Source: Jiella endophytica
Lineage (GTDB): Bacteria; Pseudomonadota; Alphaproteobacteria; Rhizobiales; Rhizobiaceae
NCBI RefSeq assembly: GCF_004519335.1
Contig: NZ_SOZD01000003.1
Location: 62,001 to 126,000, forward strand
Reading direction: 5' to 3'
Length of the DNA: 64,000 nt
Shown here: piece by piece, positions 55,817 to 64,000 of the stretch
How positions within the stretch are numbered: position 1 is the first letter of the stretch
How the letters are laid out: each line of letters opens with the position of its first letter
Position numbers and translations under genes: made by a program
Notes under the pieces: model-generated
Told to the model about the DNA's origin: nothing
Seen by the model: the letters and a program-made list of their open reading frames with translations, nothing else
Databases searched by the model: none

Positions 55817-57274
55817 ATGCGCGCTCTTCACGGAATGTCACGCTTCGACCGGTTCATGAAGGAATGCGTCGAGGGCAAGGCGGTCAATGCGCAGGATGTC
55901 CTGCCGCAGATCTTCGGATATCTGTTCGAGGAAAACCCGATCACCGGCAATCTCAGCCAGAAGACCATCATCGACGGCTTCGCGGCGCTGGTCGACTCGA
56001 TGAAAAAGGACGACAACGCCGACGGCCCGGCCGAGGCCGGCATGACCTTTCTCGGCCAGTTCATCGACCACGACATCACCCATGATGCGACCAGCGTGAC
56101 GGGAACCCGCATCGATCCGCGGTCGATCCGCAACGTCCGCACCCCCAATCTCGATCTCGACTGCGTCTATGGCGACGGGCCGGACGCGACGCCTCACCTC
56201 TACTCCCAGAAGCACGAGGGCTACATGCTCTTCGGGCGGCAGGACAATCCGCTCGACCTGCCGCGCAACAGCGATGGCCGCGCGCTGATCGGCGATCCGC
56301 GCAACGACGAGAACATCATCGTCAGCCAGATCCAGGGCGCCTTCATCTGCCTCCACAACATCCTGATGTCGAAGTCGAAGAGCGACAAATCGATCGGCCA
56401 GGCCGTCGCCGACTGTGCCTCGATGGGCATCCGCAAGAAGGCCTGGGACGAGGTCCCGACGGACAAGATGCGTTTCGAACAGGTCCGCCGCTTCATCCGC
56501 CTGCACTATCAGTGGCTGGTGCTGAACCACTTCCTGCCGGCCTTCGTCGACGATAAGATCGTCGGAAAGACCCTCGAGACCGACCCTTTCCACGACAAGG
56601 GACCGGTCATGCCGGTGGAATTTTCCGTCGCTGCCTATCGCTTCGGCCACGCGACGGTGCAGTCCACCTACACGCTCTACGAGGACAAGACGGTCAAGCT
56701 CTTCGACATGCTCGGCTTTCAGCGGCGCGGGCCGGAGGCGACGGTCGAGATGGCGCGCTTCTTCGGCCATGGCGGCCAGAAGGCCCGCCCCGTCGGCACG
56801 ACGATGGCCTCGACGCTGTTCGAACTGCCCGACAATGTCGCCAAGGGCACCATTCGCTGGGACGACTTCGAGATCCCGGAGGCGCTCGCCAAGCGGCTCG
56901 CCTTGCGCAACATCCTGCGCGACAGGCTGTCTCTGCATCTCGTTTCCGGGCAGGACGCGGCGCGTCGTCTCGGTTTCGAGGTGATCCCCGCGCCAAAAGC
57001 GCTGACCGACCATCACATCACCAAGACGCCCTTGTGGTTCTACTGCCTGCAGGAAGCCCAGGAGAGCGGCAAGAAAAAGCTGACCGGCGTCGGCGGATCG
57101 ATCGTCGCATCGGTGATCATCCGCCTCCTCAGGCTCGATCCCGCCAGCGTGCTCAACACCCACAGCTTCACCCCCTGGGAAGGCTTCGGCGGCGATTTCA
57201 ACATGGCGGCTATGATGGCCTATGTCGAAAAGGAGCGCGGCAATGTCGAGAACAAGGAAGATCTCTACTGCTGA
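55817..57274 (+). CDS. Animal-type haem peroxidase
   Basis: This 485-residue protein belongs to the animal (peroxidase-cyclooxygenase) haem peroxidase superfamily, which has scattered bacterial members. Distal-site residues lie in LGQFIDHDITHD: Asp84 (haem ester), His85 (distal) and Asp86 (calcium). GDPRNDENI marks the next block, and the proximal His278 is in YRFGHATVQS. There is no signal peptide. The AAAGGTGGG ribosome site supports ATG 55817 over ATG 55802. The AT-rich upstream region and patchy distribution suggest acquisition. Confidence 0.88.
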   Translation: MRALHGMSRFDRFMKECVEGKAVNAQDVLPQIFGYLFEENPITGNLSQKTIIDGFAALVDSMKKDDNADGPAEAGMTFLGQFIDHDITHDATSVTGTRIDPRSIRNVRTPNLDLDCVYGDGPDATPHLYSQKHEGYMLFGRQDNPLDLPRNSDGRALIGDPRNDENIIVSQIQGAFICLHNILMSKSKSDKSIGQAVADCASMGIRKKAWDEVPTDKMRFEQVRRFIRLHYQWLVLNHFLPAFVDDKIVGKTLETDPFHDKGPVMPVEFSVAAYRFGHATVQSTYTLYEDKTVKLFDMLGFQRRGPEATVEMARFFGHGGQKARPVGTTMASTLFELPDNVAKGTIRWDDFEIPEALAKRLALRNILRDRLSLHLVSGQDAARRLGFEVIPAPKALTDHHITKTPLWFYCLQEAQESGKKKLTGVGGSIVASVIIRLLRLDPASVLNTHSFTPWEGFGGDFNMAAMMAYVEKERGNVENKEDLYC

Positions 57275-57418
57275 GTTCGGACGGCTTCTCCGGGGCAACA
57301 CCAGTAGACGCCATTGAGACGGCACCTCGTCATGCAATGTCGACCCGGCAATACCATTTTGAGTTGACGCGGCGAGTGATTTCCGCCTCTCTAAAGTTCT
57401 GCACGCTAGAGGGGAACG

Positions 57419-58315
57419 ATGTCAGCCAGGATCCCAGAGTTATTTCTGATCGCCGGGGCGCAGAAGGCCGGCACCAGCTGGCTTTACAATCGCCTTTCCC
57501 ATCATCCTGAAATCGTGACCGCGCACCGAAAGGAAATGCACTATTTCAATGCCGTTCACTCGTCAGGTCGTCTGGGCACATTGTTCAAGGCAGAAGCCAT
57601 CAAGGCTCTTGCCAATCAGCGATTGAATGATGTGGCCGCATACTTCCAGGCGCAGGTGCAGGGTCACAAGAGCCACGGTCCGGTTCATCAGGCCCTCCGG
57701 CCAATGGATGACGGGTGGTATATCGATGCTTTTCGAGGCCATGGCCGATGGGCGATCGATGCGACGCCGGAATATGCCAGTTTGCCAGACGCCGGCCACG
57801 AACACATCAAGCGCATCTCGCGAAGGCAAAAGATCTTGTTCGTCATGAGGGAGCCGACAGACCGTGCACTGTCGGCGGTCCGGTACCATTTCAAGACGCG
57901 CAATCAGGATATTCGCACTGCTGACGAAGCAAGCATTGCAGAGGTCGCACGCAATTCATTCATCGTCGGAATGTCCCGCTACCTGCCGACCATAGCGATG
58001 CTTCGCAAACATTACGAGCCAGACGATGTGATGATTCTCGTATATGAGAAAATCATGTCACAGCCTCGACGTTCGCTGGCGCAGATTTGCCGCTTTCTGG
58101 AGATTCCAAGGCGCTATATCGACGAAATTCCGGACGACGTGGTGGAACGCCGCGACAATGCTACCGATCGCTTCGACATGCCCGCCGCAGTGGTGAAGAT
58201 GATTGCCGACGCTTTGGAAGCCGATACGGCAGTTCTCGTTGACCGGTACCCGGATGCCCGAGCTTTCTGGCAAAGGAGCGCCGACCAAGCCAACGAACAT
58301 CCGGTCCGGATGTGA
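57419..58315 (+). CDS. PAPS-dependent sulfotransferase
   Basis: This is a 298-residue sulfotransferase. The 5'-phosphosulfate loop LIAGAQKAGTSWLYNRL (about 10-26) and the 3'-phosphate motif REPTDRALSAVRYHF are both present, so it should bind PAPS. The acceptor is probably a carbohydrate, lipid or small molecule; no membrane anchor is seen. Codon use includes more A/T third positions than most neighbours. It follows the haem peroxidase gene by 144 bp and is followed by repeat copy B. Confidence 0.9.
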   Translation: MSARIPELFLIAGAQKAGTSWLYNRLSHHPEIVTAHRKEMHYFNAVHSSGRLGTLFKAEAIKALANQRLNDVAAYFQAQVQGHKSHGPVHQALRPMDDGWYIDAFRGHGRWAIDATPEYASLPDAGHEHIKRISRRQKILFVMREPTDRALSAVRYHFKTRNQDIRTADEASIAEVARNSFIVGMSRYLPTIAMLRKHYEPDDVMILVYEKIMSQPRRSLAQICRFLEIPRRYIDEIPDDVVERRDNATDRFDMPAAVVKMIADALEADTAVLVDRYPDARAFWQRSADQANEHPVRM

Positions 58316-58329
58316 TGACCGGGGTCAGA

Positions 58330-58388
58330 GCGCCGTGCGTCCGAATGGACGCACAAAGGTCGCTCCAATTTATTGAATCACCGCATCA
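58330..58388. repeat. Interspersed repeat, copy B (GCGTCC-N4-GGACGC core)
   Basis: Copy B reads GCGTCCGAATGGACGCACAA with AGG and then tCGCtCCAA, almost identical to copy A at 41902-41960, 16.4 kb away. It begins 15 bp after the sulfotransferase stop. See copy A. Confidence 0.7.
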
Positions 58389-58483
58389 CTCGGGCCGATG
58401 CTGTGGAATTCAAAGGCAATTGCTGCAAGTTCGGTGATCGCCAAAAGCGATGGCCCTTCTTGGGAGGCCCTTGCAGACGTATC

Positions 58484-60166
58484 TCATCCCAAAAGCTGCA
58501 TGAGATTGCGCTTGCGACCGTGGCGCGCCTTCAACGCCTCCAGATAGGCCGCATGCTCGGTTGCCTTGCGCAGCGGACGCATCCGCGCGATCAGCGCCGC
58601 AGCCTCCTCATAGGCCGGATTGCCGCCCGCCTGGGCAAGTTGTTCGACGCCCTCCTCGAACACCTCGAGCGCTTCTCGCGGATGGCTCGTTTCGCTCGCC
58701 GGCGCAAGAGTTTCCTGCGCGCCGCGAGAGGCGCCATGGTCGCGAATAACCTTCCACGCCTCGTCGAACATCCGTTCCGCGACCATCACGCGGACGACGA
58801 GGTCGGCGGGAAAATGCCATCGCGTCGACCGGGCACCCTCGAGCCTCGTCATAAGATGATCGACGGCTCTCAGCCCGGCATCTTTACCGCCGAGCTCGCG
58901 CAGCCGATCATAGAGGGCAACGCTCGGGTCTTTCTCGAAGGCGCGCCACAGATGGGCCTTTGCTGGCTCCTTGCGGCCGAGGCTCAGCGACAGATCGACG
59001 GTGAAGAACACCAGACGCTCGTCCGGACGATCGTCCTCGAACAGCCAGAGGCCCTCCTCGGCATAGCCGAGCGCCCGTTCGTCAAGGCCGTTGTCTCGGC
59101 AGAACTCTGCCAGTTGCAGATAGTGCCATTGCGATTTCCCGTCCTTGGCGCGCAGAGCGATGCGTTGTTCCAGATCGCCGTCGCGCTCGGCGAAGAAATC
59201 GAGGATCGAGGTCAGACGCCATGCCTCGACACTGAAGCTCGGCCGCTCGCCACTCCGCCCGCGGCGCGGCGGCAGTGCATCGAAAGCCTCGTTTGCCAGT
59301 CGACGATATTCGGCGAGACCCTCCTCCCCCAATACGTCTTCATAGATCGCCGCCGCGCCGGTGAACGGATCATATTCGCCCTCGGTCTCGCGCAAGAACA
59401 GAAGCCGGGCGAGCGCTTTCGGTTCAGGCCGGGCAGCCTTGCAGGCTTGCAGATGGATCTCCTGCGCATGGGCAAGAAGTGCGGAACCATGACCGTCGGA
59501 ATCGTCGATCATCGCGATCGCCGCTTCGATCGTCTCGATCGCATGATCCGCAAGCTCGATGACGGCGGCGGCGTGCGGGCCGGAAGCAGCGTCCGCAAGC
59601 CCATCCAGGGCCGCATTCACGCCGGCCGCCCAGCCGCGCACCCGCCGATACTCGACGAAGTCGCGCGTTTGCGTGGCGGCGTCGATCGCCTGACGCATCC
59701 GTTTGACGAAGGTCTTCGGGTCGTCGCCCGACGCTGCGGCCGCGACCTCCAGCTTGCGCATGAGAGCGGCATCGCTTTCCGCCAGATCGACGATCATCTC
59801 GACCAGCGCCCCGACGGATTTCTTCGCGAGATAAGAACGGATCTCGGCGAGCGGCCCTGCGACCACGCCCTTTCCTGACACGAGCGCGGCGTTCGCAGCC
59901 AGCGCGACTGCCACCATGTGTTTGCAGACAGCGTCCCGTTCGAAGGCCGGACAGGAACACTCGCCGCCGATCGCCTCGTCTTCGCCGCAAACGACCGTGC
60001 GATAGTCTTGCGTGCCCGCAACCCGCGCCACCACGCGCGTCTTCTCGGTGGCGATGATTTCGACCGCTCCGGCAAGAAAATAGTCCATTCCGCGGGCAAC
60101 GACCTTGTCGCCTGCCGTTGCCATCAAGGCGTCGGGATCGAACTGTGGCGAGGATTTTTTCTTCAT
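58484..60166 (-). CDS. SWIM zinc-finger protein (DUF6880-like)
   Basis: This 560-residue protein carries an N-terminal SWIM zinc finger, CxCxnCxH (ECSCPAFERDAVCKH, with Cys70, Cys72, Cys81 and His83). A long helical repeat region follows (about 95-560), possibly TPR-like, with patterns like HYLQLAEFCRDNGLDERALG. SWIM domains bind DNA or proteins. Bacterial members of this layout are mostly uncharacterised. ATG 60166 or 60169 are both possible. It is 11-14 bp downstream of the gene at 60181, so they are likely a pair. Confidence 0.8.
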   Translation of the reverse strand: MKKKSSPQFDPDALMATAGDKVVARGMDYFLAGAVEIIATEKTRVVARVAGTQDYRTVVCGEDEAIGGECSCPAFERDAVCKHMVAVALAANAALVSGKGVVAGPLAEIRSYLAKKSVGALVEMIVDLAESDAALMRKLEVAAAASGDDPKTFVKRMRQAIDAATQTRDFVEYRRVRGWAAGVNAALDGLADAASGPHAAAVIELADHAIETIEAAIAMIDDSDGHGSALLAHAQEIHLQACKAARPEPKALARLLFLRETEGEYDPFTGAAAIYEDVLGEEGLAEYRRLANEAFDALPPRRGRSGERPSFSVEAWRLTSILDFFAERDGDLEQRIALRAKDGKSQWHYLQLAEFCRDNGLDERALGYAEEGLWLFEDDRPDERLVFFTVDLSLSLGRKEPAKAHLWRAFEKDPSVALYDRLRELGGKDAGLRAVDHLMTRLEGARSTRWHFPADLVVRVMVAERMFDEAWKVIRDHGASRGAQETLAPASETSHPREALEVFEEGVEQLAQAGGNPAYEEAAALIARMRPLRKATEHAAYLEALKARHGRKRNLMQLLG

Positions 60167-60180
60167 CATGCCGCTCGACT

Positions 60181-60591
60181 TCAGATCACCGGCTGCAGCA
60201 ACTCTTCGGTGGCCATGAGCTGCAGCGCCTCATCCAGCGTGACATTGGAATGTAGCCGCCACCACTGGCCGGTGTGGCGGTGCCACATGACGTCGAAGCG
60301 TGTCTCGTCGAAGCATTCCTCGAGGTGATCGAGCCGCGTGAAGGCCATATCGAATTCTTCGCCGCGGTTTTCGGCAAAGCCGGACCGATAACGGGTGATG
60401 AAGCTGTATTTCGAGCCACGCCATTTGCCGAAGATGTCGACGGGATAGTTGAACGGCGTCTCGCGGATCGCGGGGAGGAACCGCGGCTTCAGCGCCTCTG
60501 CGACGAAAGTCTCGCAGAGCGTGGCGATATCCGCCTTCTCCTCTTTGGTCAGCGGCTTGACCCTGACCCAGCGATACTCCCGCTTCGCCAT
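60181..60591 (-). CDS. Conserved protein paired with SWIM gene
   Basis: I do not recognise a named domain. This is a 136-residue protein with a basic N-terminus (MAKREYRWVRVKPLTKEEKA), the blocks YPVDIFGKWRGSKYSFITRY and TRFDVMWHRHTGQWWRL, and many Trp/Arg residues. No signal peptide or membrane helix is present. It lies just upstream of the SWIM gene and is likely cotranscribed. ATG 60591 is preferred over the longer frame to 60663. Confidence 0.65.
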   Translation of the reverse strand: MAKREYRWVRVKPLTKEEKADIATLCETFVAEALKPRFLPAIRETPFNYPVDIFGKWRGSKYSFITRYRSGFAENRGEEFDMAFTRLDHLEECFDETRFDVMWHRHTGQWWRLHSNVTLDEALQLMATEELLQPVI

Positions 60592-60825
60592 GCTCCGCCC
60601 GTGCCTTTTCGAAGAACCGATGACCGGCGAAGCATCATAGGCGCCGCGCCATGGCGGGTCCATGGGCCTGCCGGCGCTGTCACGGGCGCTGATCGCCCCT
60701 TTGCGCCACCGGCTTCAGCGCATTCGGCCAACCCAAAGGAACACGCGTCCTTGCGTCGCTGCGCTCGGCGGCGATCGATTGCCGCCCGCGTTGCAATCAG
60801 TATGCGACGCAAGCCGCCGCCCCGG

Positions 60826-62382
60826 TCACTCCCACTCGATCGTGCCCGGCGGCTTCGACGTGACGTCGTAGACGACGCGGTTGATGCCCTTGACCTCGTT
60901 GATGATGCGCGTCGCGGCCTGGCCGAGGAAGTCCATGTCGAAGGGATAGAAATCCGCCGTCATGCCGTCGACCGACGTGACGGCGCGGAGCGCGCAGACG
61001 AATTCGTAGGTGCGCCCGTCGCCCATCACGCCGACGGTCTGGACCGGCAGGAGCACGGCAAAGGCCTGCCAGATCGCGTCGTAGAGCCCGGCCTTGCGGA
61101 TCTCGTCGAGATAGATGGCATCCGCCTCGCGCAGGATGCGCAGCTTGTCCCGCGTCACGCCGCCCGGGCAGCGGATGGCAAGGCCCGGCCCCGGAAAGGG
61201 CTGGCGGCCGATGAAATGCTCCGGCAGGCCGAGTTCCTTGCCGAGCAGGCGGACCTCGTCCTTGAAAAGCTCGCGCAGCGGCTCGACGAGCTTCATGTTC
61301 ATCCGCTCGGGCAGCCCGCCGACATTGTGGTGCGACTTGATCGTCACCGAGGGACCGCCGGAAAAGGAGACGCTCTCGATGACGTCGGGATAGAGCGTCC
61401 CCTGGGCGAGGAAATCTGCCCCGCCGAGCTTCTTCGCCTCGGCCTCGAAGGTCTCGACGAACAGCCTGCCGATGGTCTTGCGCTTGACCTCGGGATCGTT
61501 CTCGCCCTCGAGCGCGTCGAGGAAGGTGTCCTGCGCCTGAACGTGAACGAGCGGGATGTTGTAGTGGTCGCGGAACATCGTGACCACCTCCTCGGCCTCG
61601 TTCATCCGCAACAGGCCGTGGTCGACGAAGATGCAGGTGAGTTGGTCACCGATCGCCTCGTGGATCAGCACCGCCGCGACCGAGGAATCGACGCCGCCCG
61701 ACAGGCCGCAGATCACCTTGCCGTCGCCGACCTTGGCGCGGATCTCGGCGATCGCCTGTTCGCGGAAGGCGGCCATCGTCCAGTCGCCCGAAAGCCCGGC
61801 GACGCGGTGGACGAAGTTGGAGAGGAGCCGCGCGCCGTCCGGCGTGTGGACCACCTCGGGATGGAACATGATGCCGTACATGCGCCTCGTCTCGTCGCCG
61901 AAGACGGCATAGGGGGCGCCGGGCGAGCGGGCGAAGATCTCGAAGCCCTCGGGCATGTCGATGACCCGGTCGCCATGGCTCATCCAGACCTGGTGGCGGG
62001 TCCCCTCCGGCCAGATGCCGTCGAACAGCGCGCAGTTCTTCTCGATCTCGAGGAAGGCACGGCCATATTCGCGATGGGTCGAGGGTTCGGCCTTGCCGCC
62101 GAGCTGGACGCACATGGTCATCTGGCCGTAGCAGATGCCGAGCACCGGGATGCCGGCCTCGAAGATCGCCTGGGGCGCCCGCGGCGCGCCGATGTCGCCG
62201 GTGGAGGCGGGCGAGCCGGACAGGATCACCGCCTTCGGCTTTAGACGATGAAAGCCCTCTTCCGCCGACTGGAACGGCACGATTTCGGAATAGACGCCGG
62301 CCTCGCGCACGCGCCTGGCAATCAGCTGCGTGACCTGGGAGCCGAAGTCGATGATGAGGACGGTGTCGGGGTGCGCTGTCAT
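60826..62382 (-). CDS. guaA: GMP synthase (glutamine-hydrolysing)
   Basis: This 518-residue enzyme amidates XMP to GMP with Gln and ATP. The class I amidotransferase half (1-200) has the nucleophile in LGICYGQ and the His-Glu in MFHPEVVH. The ATP pyrophosphatase half has the PP-loop [12 protein letters not shown] and the C-terminal dimer domain ending KPPGTIEWE. Length and domain order are as expected. It is divergent from the DUF892 gene. Confidence 0.97.
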   Translation of the reverse strand: MTAHPDTVLIIDFGSQVTQLIARRVREAGVYSEIVPFQSAEEGFHRLKPKAVILSGSPASTGDIGAPRAPQAIFEAGIPVLGICYGQMTMCVQLGGKAEPSTHREYGRAFLEIEKNCALFDGIWPEGTRHQVWMSHGDRVIDMPEGFEIFARSPGAPYAVFGDETRRMYGIMFHPEVVHTPDGARLLSNFVHRVAGLSGDWTMAAFREQAIAEIRAKVGDGKVICGLSGGVDSSVAAVLIHEAIGDQLTCIFVDHGLLRMNEAEEVVTMFRDHYNIPLVHVQAQDTFLDALEGENDPEVKRKTIGRLFVETFEAEAKKLGGADFLAQGTLYPDVIESVSFSGGPSVTIKSHHNVGGLPERMNMKLVEPLRELFKDEVRLLGKELGLPEHFIGRQPFPGPGLAIRCPGGVTRDKLRILREADAIYLDEIRKAGLYDAIWQAFAVLLPVQTVGVMGDGRTYEFVCALRAVTSVDGMTADFYPFDMDFLGQAATRIINEVKGINRVVYDVTSKPPGTIEWE

Positions 62383-62545
62383 GGCGAGGCTTTAGGCAAG
62401 GTGCGGGCGATTGTCCAGAACGCCGGCGCGGCTATTTTCGCCCATCGCTAGCCAACTGGTAATTCTCACTGACTGCAACCTGGAACGAGGCGGTGCGCAT
62501 CTCATTGAAGCGGAACGGCAAGCCCGCCGTTACGGAGCAACGACC

Positions 62546-63034
62546 ATGAGCGTCACCAGCCTCGAAGACCTGTTCCTGCATACCCTCAAAGACATCTATT
62601 ACGCCGAAAAGCAGATCGTCAAAGCCCTCCCCAAGATGGCCAAGAAGGCTGGCTCGGCCGAGCTGAAGGCCGCCTTCGAATCGCATCTGGAAGAAACCAG
62701 GGGTCACGTCACCAATCTCGAGAACGTCTTTTCGGCGATCGGCAAGAAGCCCTCTGCCGTCAAATGCGACGCTATCGTCGGCATCCTGCACGAGGCGACG
62801 GAGTTGATGGACGAGGTCGAGGACGAGGCGACCCTCGATGCGGCGATGCTCGCCGCCGCCCAGGCCGTCGAGCACTACGAGATCGCCCGCTACGGCTCGC
62901 TGATCGCCTGGGCCGGCGTTCTTGGCCACAAGGATGCGGTCAAGCCGCTGCAGGACACGCTGGCCGAGGAAAAGGCCGCTGATGCGAAGCTCTCCAAGCT
63001 CGGCAAGAGCGCGGTCAACAAAGAGGCAGCCTGA
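62546..63034 (+). CDS. DUF892 ferritin-like protein (YciE/YciF family)
   Basis: This is a 162-residue four-helix protein of the YciF/YciE family, induced by stress in several bacteria. Metal-binding carboxylates and His are spread over the helices: EDLFLHTLKDIYYAEKQ, ESHLEETRGHV and HYEIARYG. GGAGC is eight bases before ATG 62546. Convergent with mtnN across a strong hairpin. Confidence 0.9.
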   Translation: MSVTSLEDLFLHTLKDIYYAEKQIVKALPKMAKKAGSAELKAAFESHLEETRGHVTNLENVFSAIGKKPSAVKCDAIVGILHEATELMDEVEDEATLDAAMLAAAQAVEHYEIARYGSLIAWAGVLGHKDAVKPLQDTLAEEKAADAKLSKLGKSAVNKEAA

Positions 63035-63081
63035 GCCGCACCTGCTCTGCGGATCGGTCCCGCTTTGGTCCGCCCCCTCAC

Positions 63082-63108
63082 CCGGGCGGGGTCAGCCACC
63101 CCGCCCGG
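63082..63108. terminator. GC-rich terminator between DUF892 gene and mtnN
   Basis: CCGGGCGGGGT (63082-63092) and ACCCCGCCCGG (63098-63108) are exact reverse complements around CAGCC. It lies in the 130-bp convergent gap and can serve both genes. A U-run is missing on both sides. Confidence 0.75.
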
Positions 63109-63164
63109 TATGCGGCGGCGGCGACATCGTGGTCTTTCCGCGCCGACCCGCTCCGGGCGCCGCC

Positions 63165-63812
63165 TCAGCGGCGTTCGGCTTCGAAAAGCCCTGCAGACAT
63201 CGCCGCCTCCAGACCGTCGATCGCCGCCGCGAGCCTTTCGTCGACGACATGGAGCAGTGTCGTCCAGTCGTCATAGTGGTGAAGGTCCGCCGCTCCGTCG
63301 GAAATGCCGCGAAGGCCGATCAGCGGCAGGCCGAAGCGCTGGCAGGCGCGCAGCACGGCGAAGGTCTCCATGTCGACCATGTCGGCGTCGATAGCATCAT
63401 AGGCAAGCCCGGTGACGATGTCGGAGCCGGTTGAAAGCCTTGCCGCCGGCACGCCGTCGATCGGCGCCGGCAGCGGCGTTTCGACCGGATGGTCGAGAAA
63501 CGGCGTGACGCCCTTGACGAAGCCCAGCGGCGACGCGTCGATGTCGCGCCAAGACACCGAGGCGACCTGATAGACCTCGCCCTGTTCCAGCGTCCGCGAG
63601 CCCGCCGAGCCGAGCGACACGACGAGGTCCGGCAGCGCGCCGGCGGCCTTCAGTTCGCCGAGCGCGACGCCGGTGTGGAGCGCCGCCTCGATCGGCCCGA
63701 CGCCGGTCATCAGCGGGCGGATGCGGGCCTTCAGCCCGTCGCCATATTCGGCATGGGCCGCCATGACGAAGAGGATGCGCCTGCCGCCGAGGCTTTCGAT
63801 GGCGTGGTCCAT
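63165..63812 (-). CDS. mtnN: 5'-methylthioadenosine/S-adenosylhomocysteine nucleosidase-type phosphorylase
   Basis: This 215-residue PNP-family nucleosidase releases adenine from methylthioadenosine or SAH. Signatures are GVGPIEAALHTGVAL, LVVSLGSAG, the Glu-containing MVDMETFAV (catalytic MET) and GISDGAADL (Asp as general acid). It starts 12 bp after the tspO stop, probably in one transcript. The fine split between MTA/SAH and related substrates is not certain. Confidence 0.87.
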   Translation of the reverse strand: MDHAIESLGGRRILFVMAAHAEYGDGLKARIRPLMTGVGPIEAALHTGVALGELKAAGALPDLVVSLGSAGSRTLEQGEVYQVASVSWRDIDASPLGFVKGVTPFLDHPVETPLPAPIDGVPAARLSTGSDIVTGLAYDAIDADMVDMETFAVLRACQRFGLPLIGLRGISDGAADLHHYDDWTTLLHVVDERLAAAIDGLEAAMSAGLFEAERR

Positions 63813-63824
63813 GCTCGCTTTCCC

Positions 63825-64000
63825 CTAATTCAGCTGCCAGAGCGCGGCGTTGAGCAGCGTCGCATAGGCGATCCAGGCGAGATAGGGCAGGAACAGCAGC
63901 GCGGAGACCCGTTCGATGCGCCAAGCCGCGACGACGAAGGCCGCGACCGCAAAATCGAGGACCAGAATGACGCCGAGAGCCGCGCCCAGCATATGCGCGG
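63825..64000 (-). CDS. tspO: TspO/MBR family protein (3' part, cut by window edge)
   Basis: The last 57 residues of a TspO (CrtK) tryptophan-rich sensor are visible: the last two helices AALGVILVLDFAVAAFVVAA and LLFLPYLAWIAYATLLNAAL, ending WQLN. The PYLAWIAYATLLNAALW block is the family signature. TspO in phototrophic alphaproteobacteria binds porphyrins and helps to tune photosynthesis gene expression. The 5' part is outside the window. Confidence 0.88.
   Translation of the reverse strand, partial: AHMLGAALGVILVLDFAVAAFVVAAWRIERVSALLFLPYLAWIAYATLLNAALWQLN

Overview
The window is a high-GC alphaproteobacterial chromosome segment, most likely from a phototrophic member of the Hyphomicrobiales (Rhizobiales). 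The evidence is a bacteriochlorophyll gene cluster with PpsR-type control (1-7110), a fused rhizobial-type trpE(G) with a Trp-Trp-Trp leader peptide, the AcpXL/LpxXL lipid A module, a TIGR02301-type protein and a full CtrA-like box. Aurantimonadaceae-like phototrophs would fit, but the genus is inference only. No phage, IS element or CRISPR array is visible.

Layout. 1-7.1 kb: bchN (cut by the window edge) and bchF run left; aerR/ppaA, ppsR, bchG, a PucC-like carrier and bchP run right. PpsR palindromes lie over the -35 regions of the bchF/aerR and bchG promoters. 7.2-18 kb: amino acid and housekeeping genes on the minus strand. These are a class-2 leuA with a Leu-rich leader and an alpha/beta hydrolase, a CDF metal transporter, trpE(G) with a complete attenuator, and cysS. 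A MASE1-GGDEF diguanylate cyclase is divergent to leuA. 18-22 kb: small conserved rhizobial proteins, a SRAP homologue lacking its catalytic residues, and a Nudix hydrolase. 22-25 kb: 8-oxoguanine deaminase and a creatininase-family hydrolase, divergent from a MarR regulator. 24.9-30.8 kb: a tight five-gene minus-strand operon (HAD-UbiA fusion, DprE1-like oxidase, ArnE-like small transporter, extended SDR, class III aminotransferase). It looks like a polyprenyl-phosphate-pentose or aminopentose pathway and is the most unusual system here. 31.7 kb: tRNA-Asn. 32.5-35.6 kb: a protein-deglycation pair (LMW-PTP and fructosamine kinase), a BKACE enzyme and a PAP2 phosphatase. 36-41.7 kb: a branched-chain amino acid ABC transporter (livHMGF, DUF6867, livK) ending in a perfect hairpin. 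42.1-48.7 kb: a MarR gene, then acpXL-fabF2-fabF1-adh-lpxXL for the very-long-chain acyl group of lipid A, with no fabZ, and an L,D-transpeptidase. 49-55.6 kb: a pseudophosphatase, an EamA exporter, pyruvate carboxylase and a cupin. 55.6-58.4 kb: an AT-richer patch with an animal-type haem peroxidase and a sulfotransferase. 58.5-64 kb: a SWIM-domain pair, guaA, a DUF892 protein, mtnN and the 3' end of tspO.

Themes. Transcription control is readable at several places: PpsR/AerR for photosynthesis, Trp and Leu attenuation, MarR genes beside their likely targets, and a CtrA box. Three proteins look like catalytically dead or partner-dependent members of enzyme families: the SRAP homologue, the phosphatase homologue and the FabF2 ketosynthase. 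Many short convergent or operonic junctions use 4-base ATGA/GTGA overlaps.
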